Assembly (NCBI GenBank): GCA_030152105.1
Contig: JASLIH010000047.1
Span: 1 to 14,105, forward strand
Length of the DNA stretch: 14,105 bases
Direction: 5' to 3'
Source of the DNA: Actinomycetes bacterium
GTDB taxonomy: Bacteria; Actinomycetota; CALGFH01
Below are positions 1 to 7,748 of the stretch, in pieces. A model generated the notes under the pieces. It saw only the letters and a list, made by a program, of their open reading frames with translations, was not told the DNA's origin and did no database searches. How positions within the stretch are numbered: the first letter of the stretch is position 1; the number at the start of each line of letters is the position of its first letter. The position numbers and the translations under genes are program-made.

Positions 1-195
1 CAGATCTCCGACACCACCGAGCTGGAGGCCGTGGTCGAGCGGGTGGTGGCCGCCAACCCCGACCTGGCCGACAAGTTCCGGGGCGGCAAGCGGGGCGTGC
101 TCGGGGCCATGGTCGGCCAGGTCATGCGCGAGACCCGCGGCCGGGCCAACCCCAAGCTGGTCAGCGACCTCCTGGAGCGGACCATCGGCGACTGA
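1..195 (+). CDS. gatB: Aspartyl/glutamyl-tRNA(Asn/Gln) amidotransferase subunit B, C-terminal fragment
   Basis: Frame 1 is open from the first base to TGA at 193-195 and encodes the last 64 residues of a protein that starts before the window. The segment matches the C-terminal YqeY-like tRNA-binding domain of GatB: the run ANPDLADKFRGGKRGVLGAM, then VGQVMRETRGRANPKLVSDL and a short tail. The conserved features are the K-x-x-x-LG-x-x-VGQVM motif and the G-[RK]-ANPK-L motif. In the family, GatB works with GatA and GatC to convert misacylated Glu-tRNA(Gln) or Asp-tRNA(Asn) to the amidated form in the cytoplasm, and this domain contacts the tRNA. gatC and gatA are expected upstream outside the window, as in most actinobacteria. 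YqeY alone also carries this domain, but the tail sequence and gene neighbourhood favour GatB. Confidence 0.9.
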   Translation, partial: QISDTTELEAVVERVVAANPDLADKFRGGKRGVLGAMVGQVMRETRGRANPKLVSDLLERTIGD

Positions 196-227
196 CCGGA
201 GCCGCATCGGCGGCTGGACGGGTGGTT

Positions 228-281
228 GGTAACCGTCCGTCATCGTGGTGGTAACCACGTCCGCATACTGGGACGTATAAG
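228..281 (+). promoter_or_regulatory. Putative kinase promoter with a repeated GGTAACC element
   Basis: The 97-bp gap between gatB and the kinase holds two exact GGTAACC heptamers at 228-234 and 250-256. They are 22 bp apart start to start, about two helical turns, and each is followed within a few bases by CGTCCG. TATAAG at 276-281 resembles a sigma-70-type -10 box and would place transcription start a few bases before the kinase ATG. No good TTGACA-like -35 lies at the matching distance. Alternatively the second GGTAACC with CGTA at 274-277 loosely resembles an ECF-sigma promoter. The motifs are read directly; their function is inference. Confidence 0.3.
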
Positions 282-292
282 CTGCTGACGCC

Positions 293-1780
293 ATGACCAC
301 CACCCCCCAGGTGCTCCTGGACCGCTACGAGGTCGGCCGTCTGCTCGGTGCGGGCGGCATGGCCGAGGTGTTCGAGGGCCGCGACCGGCTCCTGTCCCGC
401 CGGGTGGCCATCAAGGTGCCGCTGTCCCAGTACGCCCACGACCCGGAGTTCGCCCACCGGTTCCGGCGGGAGGCCCAGACGGCGGCCAGCCTCTCCCATC
501 CCGGGGTGGTGGCCGTCTACGACACCGGGTCCGAGGACGGCACCCACTTCATCGTCATGGAGTACGTGGAGGGCCGCACCCTCAAGGACGTGATCCGGGC
601 CGAGGCGCCGCTGTACCCGGGCCGGGCGGCCGAGATCACCGCCGACGTCTGCTCGGCCCTGGCCGCCGCCCACGCCCGCGGCCTGGTCCACCGGGACGTC
701 AAGCCGGCCAACATCATGCTCATGCCCGACGGCCGGGTGAAGCTGATGGACCTGGGGATCGCCAGGGCGGCCGCCTCCGAGACGCTCACCCAGACCGCGG
801 CCATGCTCGGCACCGCCCAGTACCTGTCGCCCGAGCAGGCCCAGGGGCAGGCGGTCGACTACCGCAGCGACCTGTACTCGCTCGGCTGCTGCCTGTACGA
901 GATGCTCACCGGGACGGTGCCGTTCCGGGGGGCGACCCCGGTGGCCATCGCCTACCGGCACGTTCGCGAGGACCCGGCGCCGCCCCGGCTGCTCAACCCC
1001 GACATCCCGGCGTCGCTGGAAGCGGTGTGCCTGAAGGCGATGGCCAAGCGGCCCGAGGACCGCTACCAGACGGCGGCCGAGCTCCGGGCCGACCTGGAGC
1101 GGGTCAGGGCCGGGCAGCGGGTCGCGGCCGGCCCGGCCGCCGCCGGCGCGGCCACGGCGGCCATGGCCACGACGATGCTGCCGCCGCTGGCCGGCTACCC
1201 GGGCGGGCCGGGCGACGCGACCTCGGCCATGGGCGGCGGGACGGTGACCGCCGGCCGGGCGGCCCGCCACAGCGAGCCGCCGCCGGGCCGGCGGCGCTGG
1301 TGGCTGTGGGTGCTGGTGCCGCTCGGGGTGGTGGCGCTGGCCGTCGGGGTCGCGTTCACGGTCTCGCGGCTGGTCGACGCGCCGCCCGCGACCGAGTCGG
1401 CCCCGACCCTGCCAACGGCCACCAGGGCGCGGGTGGTCGAGACGACCGCCCTCCAGACCTCGACCTCCCAGCTTCCGAGCACCTCGCAGCTGCCCACCAC
1501 GACCGCGCCGCCGACCACCCTGGCGCCCACGACCCAGGCGCAGCCAGCCCAGGTGCAGGTCCCCGACGTGATCGGCCGCCGGGCCCGGGGCGCCCGGGCC
1601 CAGCTGGAAGCGGCCGGCCTCCAGGTGAACCAGCAGCAGGTACCGGTCCGCGACCCCCAGCAGGCCGGCCGGGTCGTCCTCCAGAACCCGCCCGCCGGCA
1701 CCACCGTCGGGCGCGGCTCCACCGTCACCATCGTCATCGGCTTCCGCTTCGGCGACGGCGGCGGCGACGGGAACGGCTGA
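293..1780 (+). CDS. PknB-like transmembrane Ser/Thr protein kinase with one PASTA domain
   Basis: The 495-residue protein has an N-terminal cytoplasmic Hanks-type kinase domain (about residues 12-275). It shows a glycine loop GAGGMAEV (19-26), ATP-anchoring Lys41, helix-C Glu60, the catalytic loop HRDVKPAN (133-140), the metal-binding DLG (153-155) in place of DFG, and SPE (179-181). The activation loop LTQTAAMLGTAQYLSPEQ closely matches Mycobacterium PknB, so Thr166 and Thr168 are likely autophosphorylation sites. An Ala/Gly-rich juxtamembrane linker leads to one membrane helix (about 334-358) and a Thr/Gln/Pro-rich stalk containing a TSQLPS repeat. A single PASTA domain (about 421-484) follows, then a Gly/Asp tail. 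PknB has four PASTA domains; one is short for the family. Family knowledge suggests phosphorylation of cytoplasmic targets in response to muropeptide or cell-wall signals. The start lacks a clear Shine-Dalgarno sequence and may be nearly leaderless. The next gene begins 7 bp after its stop, so the two are probably cotranscribed. Confidence 0.93.
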   Translation: MTTTPQVLLDRYEVGRLLGAGGMAEVFEGRDRLLSRRVAIKVPLSQYAHDPEFAHRFRREAQTAASLSHPGVVAVYDTGSEDGTHFIVMEYVEGRTLKDVIRAEAPLYPGRAAEITADVCSALAAAHARGLVHRDVKPANIMLMPDGRVKLMDLGIARAAASETLTQTAAMLGTAQYLSPEQAQGQAVDYRSDLYSLGCCLYEMLTGTVPFRGATPVAIAYRHVREDPAPPRLLNPDIPASLEAVCLKAMAKRPEDRYQTAAELRADLERVRAGQRVAAGPAAAGAATAAMATTMLPPLAGYPGGPGDATSAMGGGTVTAGRAARHSEPPPGRRRWWLWVLVPLGVVALAVGVAFTVSRLVDAPPATESAPTLPTATRARVVETTALQTSTSQLPSTSQLPTTTAPPTTLAPTTQAQPAQVQVPDVIGRRARGARAQLEAAGLQVNQQQVPVRDPQQAGRVVLQNPPAGTTVGRGSTVTIVIGFRFGDGGGDGNG

Positions 1781-1787
1781 CCCGGTC

Positions 1788-2900
1788 ATGCCGTCCGAGG
1801 GTCCCGCGGGGACGCGGGTCGTGCTGTTCGGGGCCACCGGGTACACCGGCCGGCTGACGGCCGAGGCGATGGCCGCCGCCGGGGCCAGGCCGGTGCTGGC
1901 CGGACGCGACCGGGCCCGGCTGGAGGCGCTGGCCGGGCGGCTCGGGGGCCTGCCTGTGGCCGAGGCCGACACGGCCAGGCCGGACAGCGTCCGCGCGCTC
2001 GTCGGTCCCGGCGACGTGCTGGTCAGCACCGTCGGCCCGTTCATGGTCCATGGCGAGCCGGCGGTCAGGGCGGCCGTCGACGCCGGAGCCACCTACCTGG
2101 ACGCCACCGGTGAGCCACCGTTCCTGCGGCGCGTGTTCGAGGAGTACGGCCCGCGGGCCGCCGGCCGCTGCGCCCTGATCCCGGCCTTCGGGTACGACTT
2201 CGTCCCCGGCAACCTGGCCGGCGCCCTCGCCCTCGCCCAGGCCCGAACGTCGACCAGGGTCGCCATCGGGTACTTCGTGACCGGCCGGGGTGGGTTCAGC
2301 AGCGGGACCATGGCGTCGGGGGCGGGGCTGCTGGTGGAACCGGGGTTCGCGTGGCGGGGTGGGGAGCTGCGGCGGGAGCGGATCGCGCGGCGGGTGCGGG
2401 CGTTCCCGATCGGGGGGCGGGACTGGCTGGCGGTGACCTATGGGGGCAGTGAGCATCTCGCGCTGCCGCGGATCGCTCCCGGGTTGCGGGAGGTCGAGGT
2501 GTACCTGGGGTGGTTCGGGCGGCGGTCCCGGGCGCTGCAGGTGCTCTCGGCGGTGGGGACGCCGCTGGCGCGGGTGCCCGGGGTCAGGGCACTTGCCCGG
2601 GCCGCCACCGGGCCGCTGGCCGGGCGGACCGGCCAGGGGCCGGACGAGTCGGCCAGGCGCGGCGCCGGGTCGCTGATCGTGGCCAGCGCGGCCGACGCCA
2701 GCGGACGGGAGCTGGCCTGGGTCCAGCTGCGCGGGCCCGACCCCTACACCCTCACCGCCAGGCTGCTCACCTGGGGCGCCCTGCGAGCAGCCGGCGGCGG
2801 CGTCCGGGACACCGGCGCCCTCGGCCCGGTCGACGCCTTCGGCCTGGAGGCCCTCGAACAGGGAGCCGCCACCGCCGGCCTGGAGCGAACCGCCGGCTAG
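1788..2900 (+). CDS. Saccharopine-dehydrogenase-like NAD(P)-dependent reductase (trans-acting enoyl reductase type)
   Basis: The 370-residue protein begins with a Rossmann fold whose nucleotide loop is GATGYTG (residues 15-21), followed by VLAGRD, a typical ribose-binding strand end. STVGPF, a run of A-x-x-AG-x-x-Y-x-D-x-TGE and PAFGYDFVPGNLAG downstream are typical of the saccharopine dehydrogenase NADP-binding family. That family includes the mycobacterial trans-acting enoyl reductase of phthiocerol lipid synthesis and many proteins of unknown substrate. The substrate here cannot be told from sequence. No membrane helix is evident. It follows the kinase by 7 bp without a recognisable Shine-Dalgarno sequence, suggesting reinitiation or coupling after the kinase stop. 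The central third (about 2285-2580) is unusually G-rich on the coding strand, using many GGG glycine codons. The family assignment is firm and the reaction is not. Confidence 0.82.
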   Translation: MPSEGPAGTRVVLFGATGYTGRLTAEAMAAAGARPVLAGRDRARLEALAGRLGGLPVAEADTARPDSVRALVGPGDVLVSTVGPFMVHGEPAVRAAVDAGATYLDATGEPPFLRRVFEEYGPRAAGRCALIPAFGYDFVPGNLAGALALAQARTSTRVAIGYFVTGRGGFSSGTMASGAGLLVEPGFAWRGGELRRERIARRVRAFPIGGRDWLAVTYGGSEHLALPRIAPGLREVEVYLGWFGRRSRALQVLSAVGTPLARVPGVRALARAATGPLAGRTGQGPDESARRGAGSLIVASAADASGRELAWVQLRGPDPYTLTARLLTWGALRAAGGGVRDTGALGPVDAFGLEALEQGAATAGLERTAG

Positions 2901-2928
2901 CAGGGCGCCCGGGGGCGAGCGCGGCCGA

Positions 2929-2943
2929 CCCCCGGTTCGGGGG
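2929..2943. terminator. Hairpin between convergent genes, possible bidirectional terminator
   Basis: CCCCCG, loop GTT and CGGGGG form a perfect 6-bp GC stem in the 63-bp gap between the reductase stop (2900) and the protease stop (2964). Convergent placement fits a terminator serving both sides. There is no T tract on either side, so it is not a classic intrinsic terminator, although such T-less hairpins are common guesses in high-GC actinobacteria. Confidence 0.4.
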
Positions 2944-2963
2944 CCCGGACCCGCCACAATCTC

Positions 2964-5900
2964 TCAGCGAACTGGGAACGCTCGGATCAGGGTCTGGTGG
3001 ATGCGGCTGTCGCCGGCGTCGCGGGCCCAGGTGCGGAGGCTGACCCAGGTGCCGGAGCGGAGGCGGGAGCCGGGGATCACGGCCCGGTAGTGGCCGGGGC
3101 CGACCTTGGCCAGGTGGACCAGGCGCCAGCTGCTCCCGTCGTCGGTCGAGAGCCACAGGGCGGTGGCGACCACCTCGCTCGGCTCGGCGCCCTCCTGGCG
3201 GGCCACGTTCAGGTCGACGGTGACGGGCTGGCCGGCGACGGCGCCGTTGCGGCCGCCGAGCGGGGCGGCCTGGTAGTCGACCCCCAGGAGCGGTGGCAGC
3301 CCGAAGTCGTCCTGGCCGGCCGGGGCCTCGGAGTTGAACCACCAGCGGGTCCGGGAGGCGTTGGCCAGGCGGGTCAGCCCGTCCATGTCCAGGTCGCGCT
3401 CCAGCCGGTAGCGGGCCCGGCCGGCCGGCACCGCAACCTGGAGGAACGGCTCCTGGGCGCTGGCCAGCAGCCGCCCGTGGCGGTACAGGCGCATGGCCTG
3501 GACGGCCACCGGGTCCTCGCTCCACTCCCACGGGTAGCCCTCGTGGCCGCCGGTGTCGCGCAGGTCGGCCACGCCGACGAACATCGAGTCGGCGCCGCGC
3601 TCTCCGTAGGCGTTGGCGTGCAGGGGCGCCCCGAACCACCACTCGTCGGTCTGCTGGGCGGGCTCGAACTGGACGAACGCCGGGCCGTAGAAGTCGATGA
3701 ACGCCTCCCCCCGGTACCAGACGGCGTCGTGCAGCCAGCTGATCGGCGCTGGGCTCACGTACTCGGCCCGGGTCCGGGGCACGGCGATCGACTCGTAGCT
3801 TCCCCCGGCGAAGAACTGGAGGGGCGCGAAGCCGACCCGCACGTCCTGGTACTCGGCGTTGTCGTTGAGGTTGCGGTAGTGGCTGCCGGTCCGGGCCAGC
3901 CGGGCCCGCTCGGCGGCGGACAGGACGTAGCTGGGCGGGTCCGGGACCTGGCCGCCGTACTGCAGCAGGTCGTACAGGGCTGGGGCGGTGGCGGCCGAGC
4001 CGGCGCCGGCCGGCAGCAGCCGCGTCCGCAGCTCCACCTCGAACTGGCCCACCCGGACCGGCTCGCCGGTCGGCTCGGCGAACAGCCCGCCGGACGCCAC
4101 CTCGGCGCCGACCGAGGAGCTGAAGGCGAGCCCGTAGCTGTCGGCGGCATCCACCCGGGTGAAGCCGACGTCGGCGAAGCTGGGGTGGGTCGCCACCCCC
4201 TCGATCCCGAGCGTGACCGGCTCGGCCCGGCGGGCGTCCAGGGCGAAGGTGGTCGCGCCGGTCACCCGGACCTCGGGGTCGCCGACCATCGAGAGCGACT
4301 CGAAGTCCGCGCCGGACACGAACCCCATGATGTGGTAGTGGCCCGGCGCGACCCTGATGGTGACCGTGGCGTCCTCGTCGAAGACCAGGAAGTCGGCGAA
4401 CAGCTCGCCGTTGTCGACGTTCAGGACCCCGGCGTCGGCGAAGGCGGCCGGCTGGCCGTCGCGGCCGATCGCCCTGATGGTCAGGTCGTAGCGCTCCGGC
4501 TCCTTGTAGAAGCCGAGCGGGGTCCGCACGGCCGGGCCGCTGGCCGGGGTGGCGGTCACCGCGCCGCTGTACAGCCCGGCCGCGCCCGCCTGCACGTCGA
4601 CGGTGACCTGGGCGGTGGCCTGGGCGCCGGCGGCCAGGGTGAGACGCGGCGGCGTCACCGTGACCATCCCGGCCGGGGCCGGGCTGTCGTCCTCGGTCTC
4701 CAGCTCGGCCCGCAGGTCGACAGTGGTCGGGCGGTCGCCCAGGTTCTGCAGCAGCAGCGGCCTGGTCACCGGCCGGACGCCGGTCTGCGGGTAGCGGAAG
4801 TAGCCGAAGTCGAGGTTGGCCCGGCGGGCGATCAGCCGCTGGCCGATGGCGTGGCCGACGTCCAGGCGGCCGCCGCCCTGGGAGTACACACTCGCCGAGG
4901 GGCTGGGGCTGGCCGTCCCCATCAGCACCGCCTTGATCCGGCCGGGGGTCCAGCTGGGCCAGCGCTGGGCCATGATGGCGGCCGCCCCGGCCACGTGCGG
5001 GGTGGCCATGGAGGTGCCGGTGGCGCGGGTGTACCACTGGCCGACCGGCTCGCCCAGGGCGGTCCCGGCGGCCCGGGCGGCGACGATGTCGACGCCGGGG
5101 GCGGTGATGTCGGGCTTCATCGCGTAGTCGCCGGAGCGCGGGCCCCGGCTGGAGAAGTCGGCCAGCTGGTCCTCGGCGTCGACGGCGCCGACGGTGAGGG
5201 CGGCGGTGGCCGCGCCGGGGGTCTCGACGGTCTGGCCGCCGGGGCCGGAGTTGCCGGCCGCGACCACGAACAGGGTCCGGTACTGGTTGGTCAGCCGGGT
5301 GACGGCCTGGCTCATCGGGTCGGTGCCGTCGGTCGGCCAGCCGCCGAGGCTCATGTTCACGACCCTGGCCCGCTGCCTGGCCGCCCACTCCATCCCGGCG
5401 ATGATCCCCGACTCGCTGCCGAAGCCGGAGTCGTCGAGCACCTTGCCGTTGAGCAGGCTGGCCTTGAAGGCCACGCCCTTGCGCTGGCCGGACGAGCGGG
5501 CGCCGGTGCCGGCCACGATCGAGGCCACGTGGGTGCCGTGGCCGTAGTGGTCGGTGACGGAGTCGGCCTCGGAGAAGTTGGCCTGAGCCACGACCTTGCC
5601 GCCGCTGAGGTCCGGGTGGGTGGTGTCGATGCCGGTGTCGAGCACGGCCACCTTCACGCCCTTGCCGGTCAGGCCGGCCGACCAGGCGGCCGGGGCGTTG
5701 ACCTGGGCCAGGTTGGGGTCGAGGTCGGTGGCCCGGAAGCGGCGGTCCAGCCAGACCCTGCGCACCCCGGCCAGGGCCCCGGTGGTCCGGGTGGCCGTGG
5801 CCGTCGTGCCGGCCAGGGCCGCGCCCAGCTTGGCCGCATCGGCCCGCGGCTGCCGCATGGCGGTGGCCCGCAGGCTGGACAGCTCGCGCACCGGGCGCAG

Positions 5901-6356
5901 CGAGGCCGCGGCCAGGGCCGGCGGCCGGCTGGCCGTCCGGCGCTGCACGATCAGGGGAAGGCTGGAGGACCTGGCGTCGCCGTAGCCCATCCGCTGGAGG
6001 GCCGAGACGTTGAACAGCTCCAGGTCGAGCAGGCGGCCGAGCAGGTGGTGGACGTCACCGGGGATCACGTGGACGTCGCCCCGGACGGAGACGGTCTGGA
6101 ACGACGGCCGGCCGCCGCGCCGCGGGGCCGCGACCACCTGCACCGACGTGCGGCCGCCGGGCCGCTGGCGCAGGAGCACCTTGTCGCCGGTGAGGAGGGT
6201 GACGGCGACGCCGCGCTCCTGGCCGGACCGGGCCAGCCTGGCGGCCCCGGCCGCCTGCGCGCCGGCCGTCCCCCCGGCCGGGCCGGGGGCGGTGACCAGC
6301 AGCGCGGCCACGGCGAGCAGGATGGCGAGTTGACGGGCGCGACGCTTGGCGGCCAT
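2964..6356 (-). CDS. Secreted subtilisin-like serine protease (peptidase family S8)
   Basis: The encoded preproprotein has 1,130 residues. The start at 6356 is chosen because the minus strand carries a strong GGAGGAGG Shine-Dalgarno just upstream and because it begins a textbook signal peptide: MAAKRRAR, a hydrophobic core LAILLAVAALLV, and an Ala-rich cleavage region near residues 33-36. An upstream in-frame start at 6455 would put 33 non-conserved residues before this. A propeptide (about 45-205, beginning VTLLTGDKVLL) is typical of large Streptomyces S8 proteases. The catalytic domain has all three triad residues: Asp240 in VAVLDTGID, His273 in GHGTHVAS and Ser449 in GTSMATPHVAG, plus the oxyanion Asn in VAAGNSGPGG. 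About 600 residues of beta-rich C-terminal sequence with Fn3-like character follow. It has no LPxTG motif or terminal membrane helix, so the protein is probably released. The exact substrate is unknown. It lies downstream of rsgA with a 126-bp gap. Confidence 0.93.
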   Translation of the reverse strand: MAAKRRARQLAILLAVAALLVTAPGPAGGTAGAQAAGAARLARSGQERGVAVTLLTGDKVLLRQRPGGRTSVQVVAAPRRGGRPSFQTVSVRGDVHVIPGDVHHLLGRLLDLELFNVSALQRMGYGDARSSSLPLIVQRRTASRPPALAAASLRPVRELSSLRATAMRQPRADAAKLGAALAGTTATATRTTGALAGVRRVWLDRRFRATDLDPNLAQVNAPAAWSAGLTGKGVKVAVLDTGIDTTHPDLSGGKVVAQANFSEADSVTDHYGHGTHVASIVAGTGARSSGQRKGVAFKASLLNGKVLDDSGFGSESGIIAGMEWAARQRARVVNMSLGGWPTDGTDPMSQAVTRLTNQYRTLFVVAAGNSGPGGQTVETPGAATAALTVGAVDAEDQLADFSSRGPRSGDYAMKPDITAPGVDIVAARAAGTALGEPVGQWYTRATGTSMATPHVAGAAAIMAQRWPSWTPGRIKAVLMGTASPSPSASVYSQGGGRLDVGHAIGQRLIARRANLDFGYFRYPQTGVRPVTRPLLLQNLGDRPTTVDLRAELETEDDSPAPAGMVTVTPPRLTLAAGAQATAQVTVDVQAGAAGLYSGAVTATPASGPAVRTPLGFYKEPERYDLTIRAIGRDGQPAAFADAGVLNVDNGELFADFLVFDEDATVTIRVAPGHYHIMGFVSGADFESLSMVGDPEVRVTGATTFALDARRAEPVTLGIEGVATHPSFADVGFTRVDAADSYGLAFSSSVGAEVASGGLFAEPTGEPVRVGQFEVELRTRLLPAGAGSAATAPALYDLLQYGGQVPDPPSYVLSAAERARLARTGSHYRNLNDNAEYQDVRVGFAPLQFFAGGSYESIAVPRTRAEYVSPAPISWLHDAVWYRGEAFIDFYGPAFVQFEPAQQTDEWWFGAPLHANAYGERGADSMFVGVADLRDTGGHEGYPWEWSEDPVAVQAMRLYRHGRLLASAQEPFLQVAVPAGRARYRLERDLDMDGLTRLANASRTRWWFNSEAPAGQDDFGLPPLLGVDYQAAPLGGRNGAVAGQPVTVDLNVARQEGAEPSEVVATALWLSTDDGSSWRLVHLAKVGPGHYRAVIPGSRLRSGTWVSLRTWARDAGDSRIHQTLIRAFPVR

Positions 6357-6424
6357 GGCTGCCTCCTCCGGCGGGCTTCGTCCCGTCGGGGAGATTCGCA
6401 CCGTACACACCTTGAGTCCAGGGT

Positions 6425-6438
6425 GCGGAGAACTCCGC
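6425..6438. promoter_or_regulatory. Perfect inverted repeat upstream of the protease
   Basis: GCGGAG, AA and CTCCGC form a 14-bp perfect palindrome with a 2-bp centre. It lies about 70 bp upstream of the protease start, between rsgA and the protease. The centre is too short for a good RNA hairpin loop, so a dimeric repressor operator is the more natural reading. A GC-rich genome produces such repeats by chance fairly often, so the function is uncertain. The rest of the gap holds the Shine-Dalgarno sequence at about 6361-6370 and no convincing promoter. Confidence 0.3.
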
Positions 6439-6482
6439 GTCCATCCTGTGACCATCGGTTCGGCGGGTCCGGGAGGATCTGC

Positions 6483-7592
6483 TCAGTCGCGCCCGCGGTG
6501 CACCTGGTTGGTCCGGATCGACCTGCTCATGGCCTTGATGGTGCGGCGCCGCTTGGCCGCGGCCAGCGGGTCGGTCCGCCGCTCGACCCAGGACAGCTCG
6601 CGCTGGAGCTTCTCCCAGGAGGAGAACCGCTCGGCCGGCAGCCGGCCGTCCTCCAGCGCCGCCAGGACGGCGCAGCCGGGCTCGGTCCGGTGCTGGCAGT
6701 CGTCAAAGCGGCACTCGGCGGCCAGGGCGGCGACGTCGTCGAAGGCGGCGGCGGTCCCGGCCCCGACAGACCGGGGCACCCCATCGGGGTTCCCCGGACC
6801 CCTCCGGTTGGCCCAGAGGCCGAGCTCGCGCAGGCCGGGGGTGTCGATGACCAGGCCGCCGCCGGCCAGCACGACGAGCTGGCGGGTGGTGGTCGTGTGC
6901 CGGCCCTTGCCGTCGTCCCGTAGCTCGCCGGTGGCCAGCAGGTCGCGGCCGGCCAGGCGGTTGACCAGGGTCGACTTGCCGACCCCGGAGGAGCCGAGCA
7001 GCACCGCGGTCCGGCCGGGGGCGAGCAGGGCCGCGATCTCGTCCACCCCCTGGCCGGTGTAGCAGCTCAGGGCCAGCACCCTGACGCCGAGGGCGACCGC
7101 GGCCAGGCCGGCCAGCTCGGTGGCCACGTCGGTGCCCCAGTCGGGGCAGAGGTCGGCCCGGCCGAGCACCACCACCGGCTGGGCGCCGCTCTCCCAGGCC
7201 AGGGCGAGCAGGCGCTCCACCCGGCGTGGGTTGGCGTCCCGGCCCGGGGCCACGACCACGATCACCAGGTCGACGTTGGCCGCCAGCACCTGCTCGACGG
7301 TCGCCGACCCGGGCATGCGCCGGGTCACGGCCGTGCGGCGGGGGAGCACGGCGTGGATCCGGTCGTCGCGGACGGCCACCCAGTCGCCGACCGCCGGAAG
7401 GGCGGCCACACTCGGCCCGGCCAGGTGGCGCAGGCGGCCGGTGGCCCGGGCGAGCAGCTCGCCGGCGGCGGTGGCGACCAGGTCGCCGCCGCGGTGGGCG
7501 GCGAGCACCCGGCCGGGCCGGTGGCCGGCGTCGGCCCAGGGCGCGAACTGGCCGGCGAGGCCGCCGTCCCAGCCAAGCAGGTCGAGGTCCAT
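6483..7592 (-). CDS. rsgA: Ribosome small-subunit-dependent GTPase A
   Basis: The 369-residue protein has the circularly permuted GTPase order that defines RsgA (YjeQ). An N-terminal OB-fold region (about 1-110) is followed by the G4-type strand with GRAD at 144-147, then the P-loop GSSGVGKS (200-207, Lys206), the TTTTR switch region and DTPG (Asp250). A C-terminal Cys/His cluster, CRFDDCQHRTEPGC, is the zinc-binding motif. RsgA helps late maturation of the 30S ribosomal subunit in the cytoplasm. The start at 7592 (MDLDLLGWD) matches homologues better than an in-frame GTG at 7628; neither has a clear Shine-Dalgarno. G4 normally reads [NT]KxD, so the GR in place of NK is unusual and may weaken guanine specificity. 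It is divergently placed from the receiver gene and may be cotranscribed with the protease downstream. Confidence 0.93.
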   Translation of the reverse strand: MDLDLLGWDGGLAGQFAPWADAGHRPGRVLAAHRGGDLVATAAGELLARATGRLRHLAGPSVAALPAVGDWVAVRDDRIHAVLPRRTAVTRRMPGSATVEQVLAANVDLVIVVVAPGRDANPRRVERLLALAWESGAQPVVVLGRADLCPDWGTDVATELAGLAAVALGVRVLALSCYTGQGVDEIAALLAPGRTAVLLGSSGVGKSTLVNRLAGRDLLATGELRDDGKGRHTTTTRQLVVLAGGGLVIDTPGLRELGLWANRRGPGNPDGVPRSVGAGTAAAFDDVAALAAECRFDDCQHRTEPGCAVLAALEDGRLPAERFSSWEKLQRELSWVERRTDPLAAAKRRRTIKAMSRSIRTNQVHRGRD

Positions 7593-7748
7593 GGGCCCAG
7601 TGTGGGCCGCCGCGATGCCCGGCCGCACCCGAATATCCGGGTCGACAGCTTCCGCCTTGACCGGCGGCGCGGGCCGCGATCAGGATTCGGCCGCCGGTCG
7701 CGACATTCCCGCATGCGACGACGAGGAGGGAAACGAGGTGGGCAGCGG

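Noticed and set aside
1555..1747. More than one PASTA repeat in the kinase
   Set aside because: Only one VPDVIGRR...VTIVIG unit is present; the preceding Thr/Pro-rich stretch is a stalk without PASTA spacing.
161..2092. A 643-codon minus-strand open frame antisense to the kinase
   Set aside because: It is Arg/Gly/Pro-rich with no recognisable motif and lies opposite a clear protein kinase with all catalytic residues.
6357..6455. N-terminal extension of the protease to an in-frame start at 6455
   Set aside because: It would bury the signal peptide behind 33 residues, while a strong GGAGGAGG Shine-Dalgarno sits directly before the start at 6356.
2997..6923. A 1,308-codon open frame on the plus strand, antisense to the protease and rsgA
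   Set aside because: It is the mirror of GC-biased coding on the other strand. Its translation is low-complexity Gly/Ala/Val/Arg with no domains, while the minus strand has a full catalytic triad and signal peptide.
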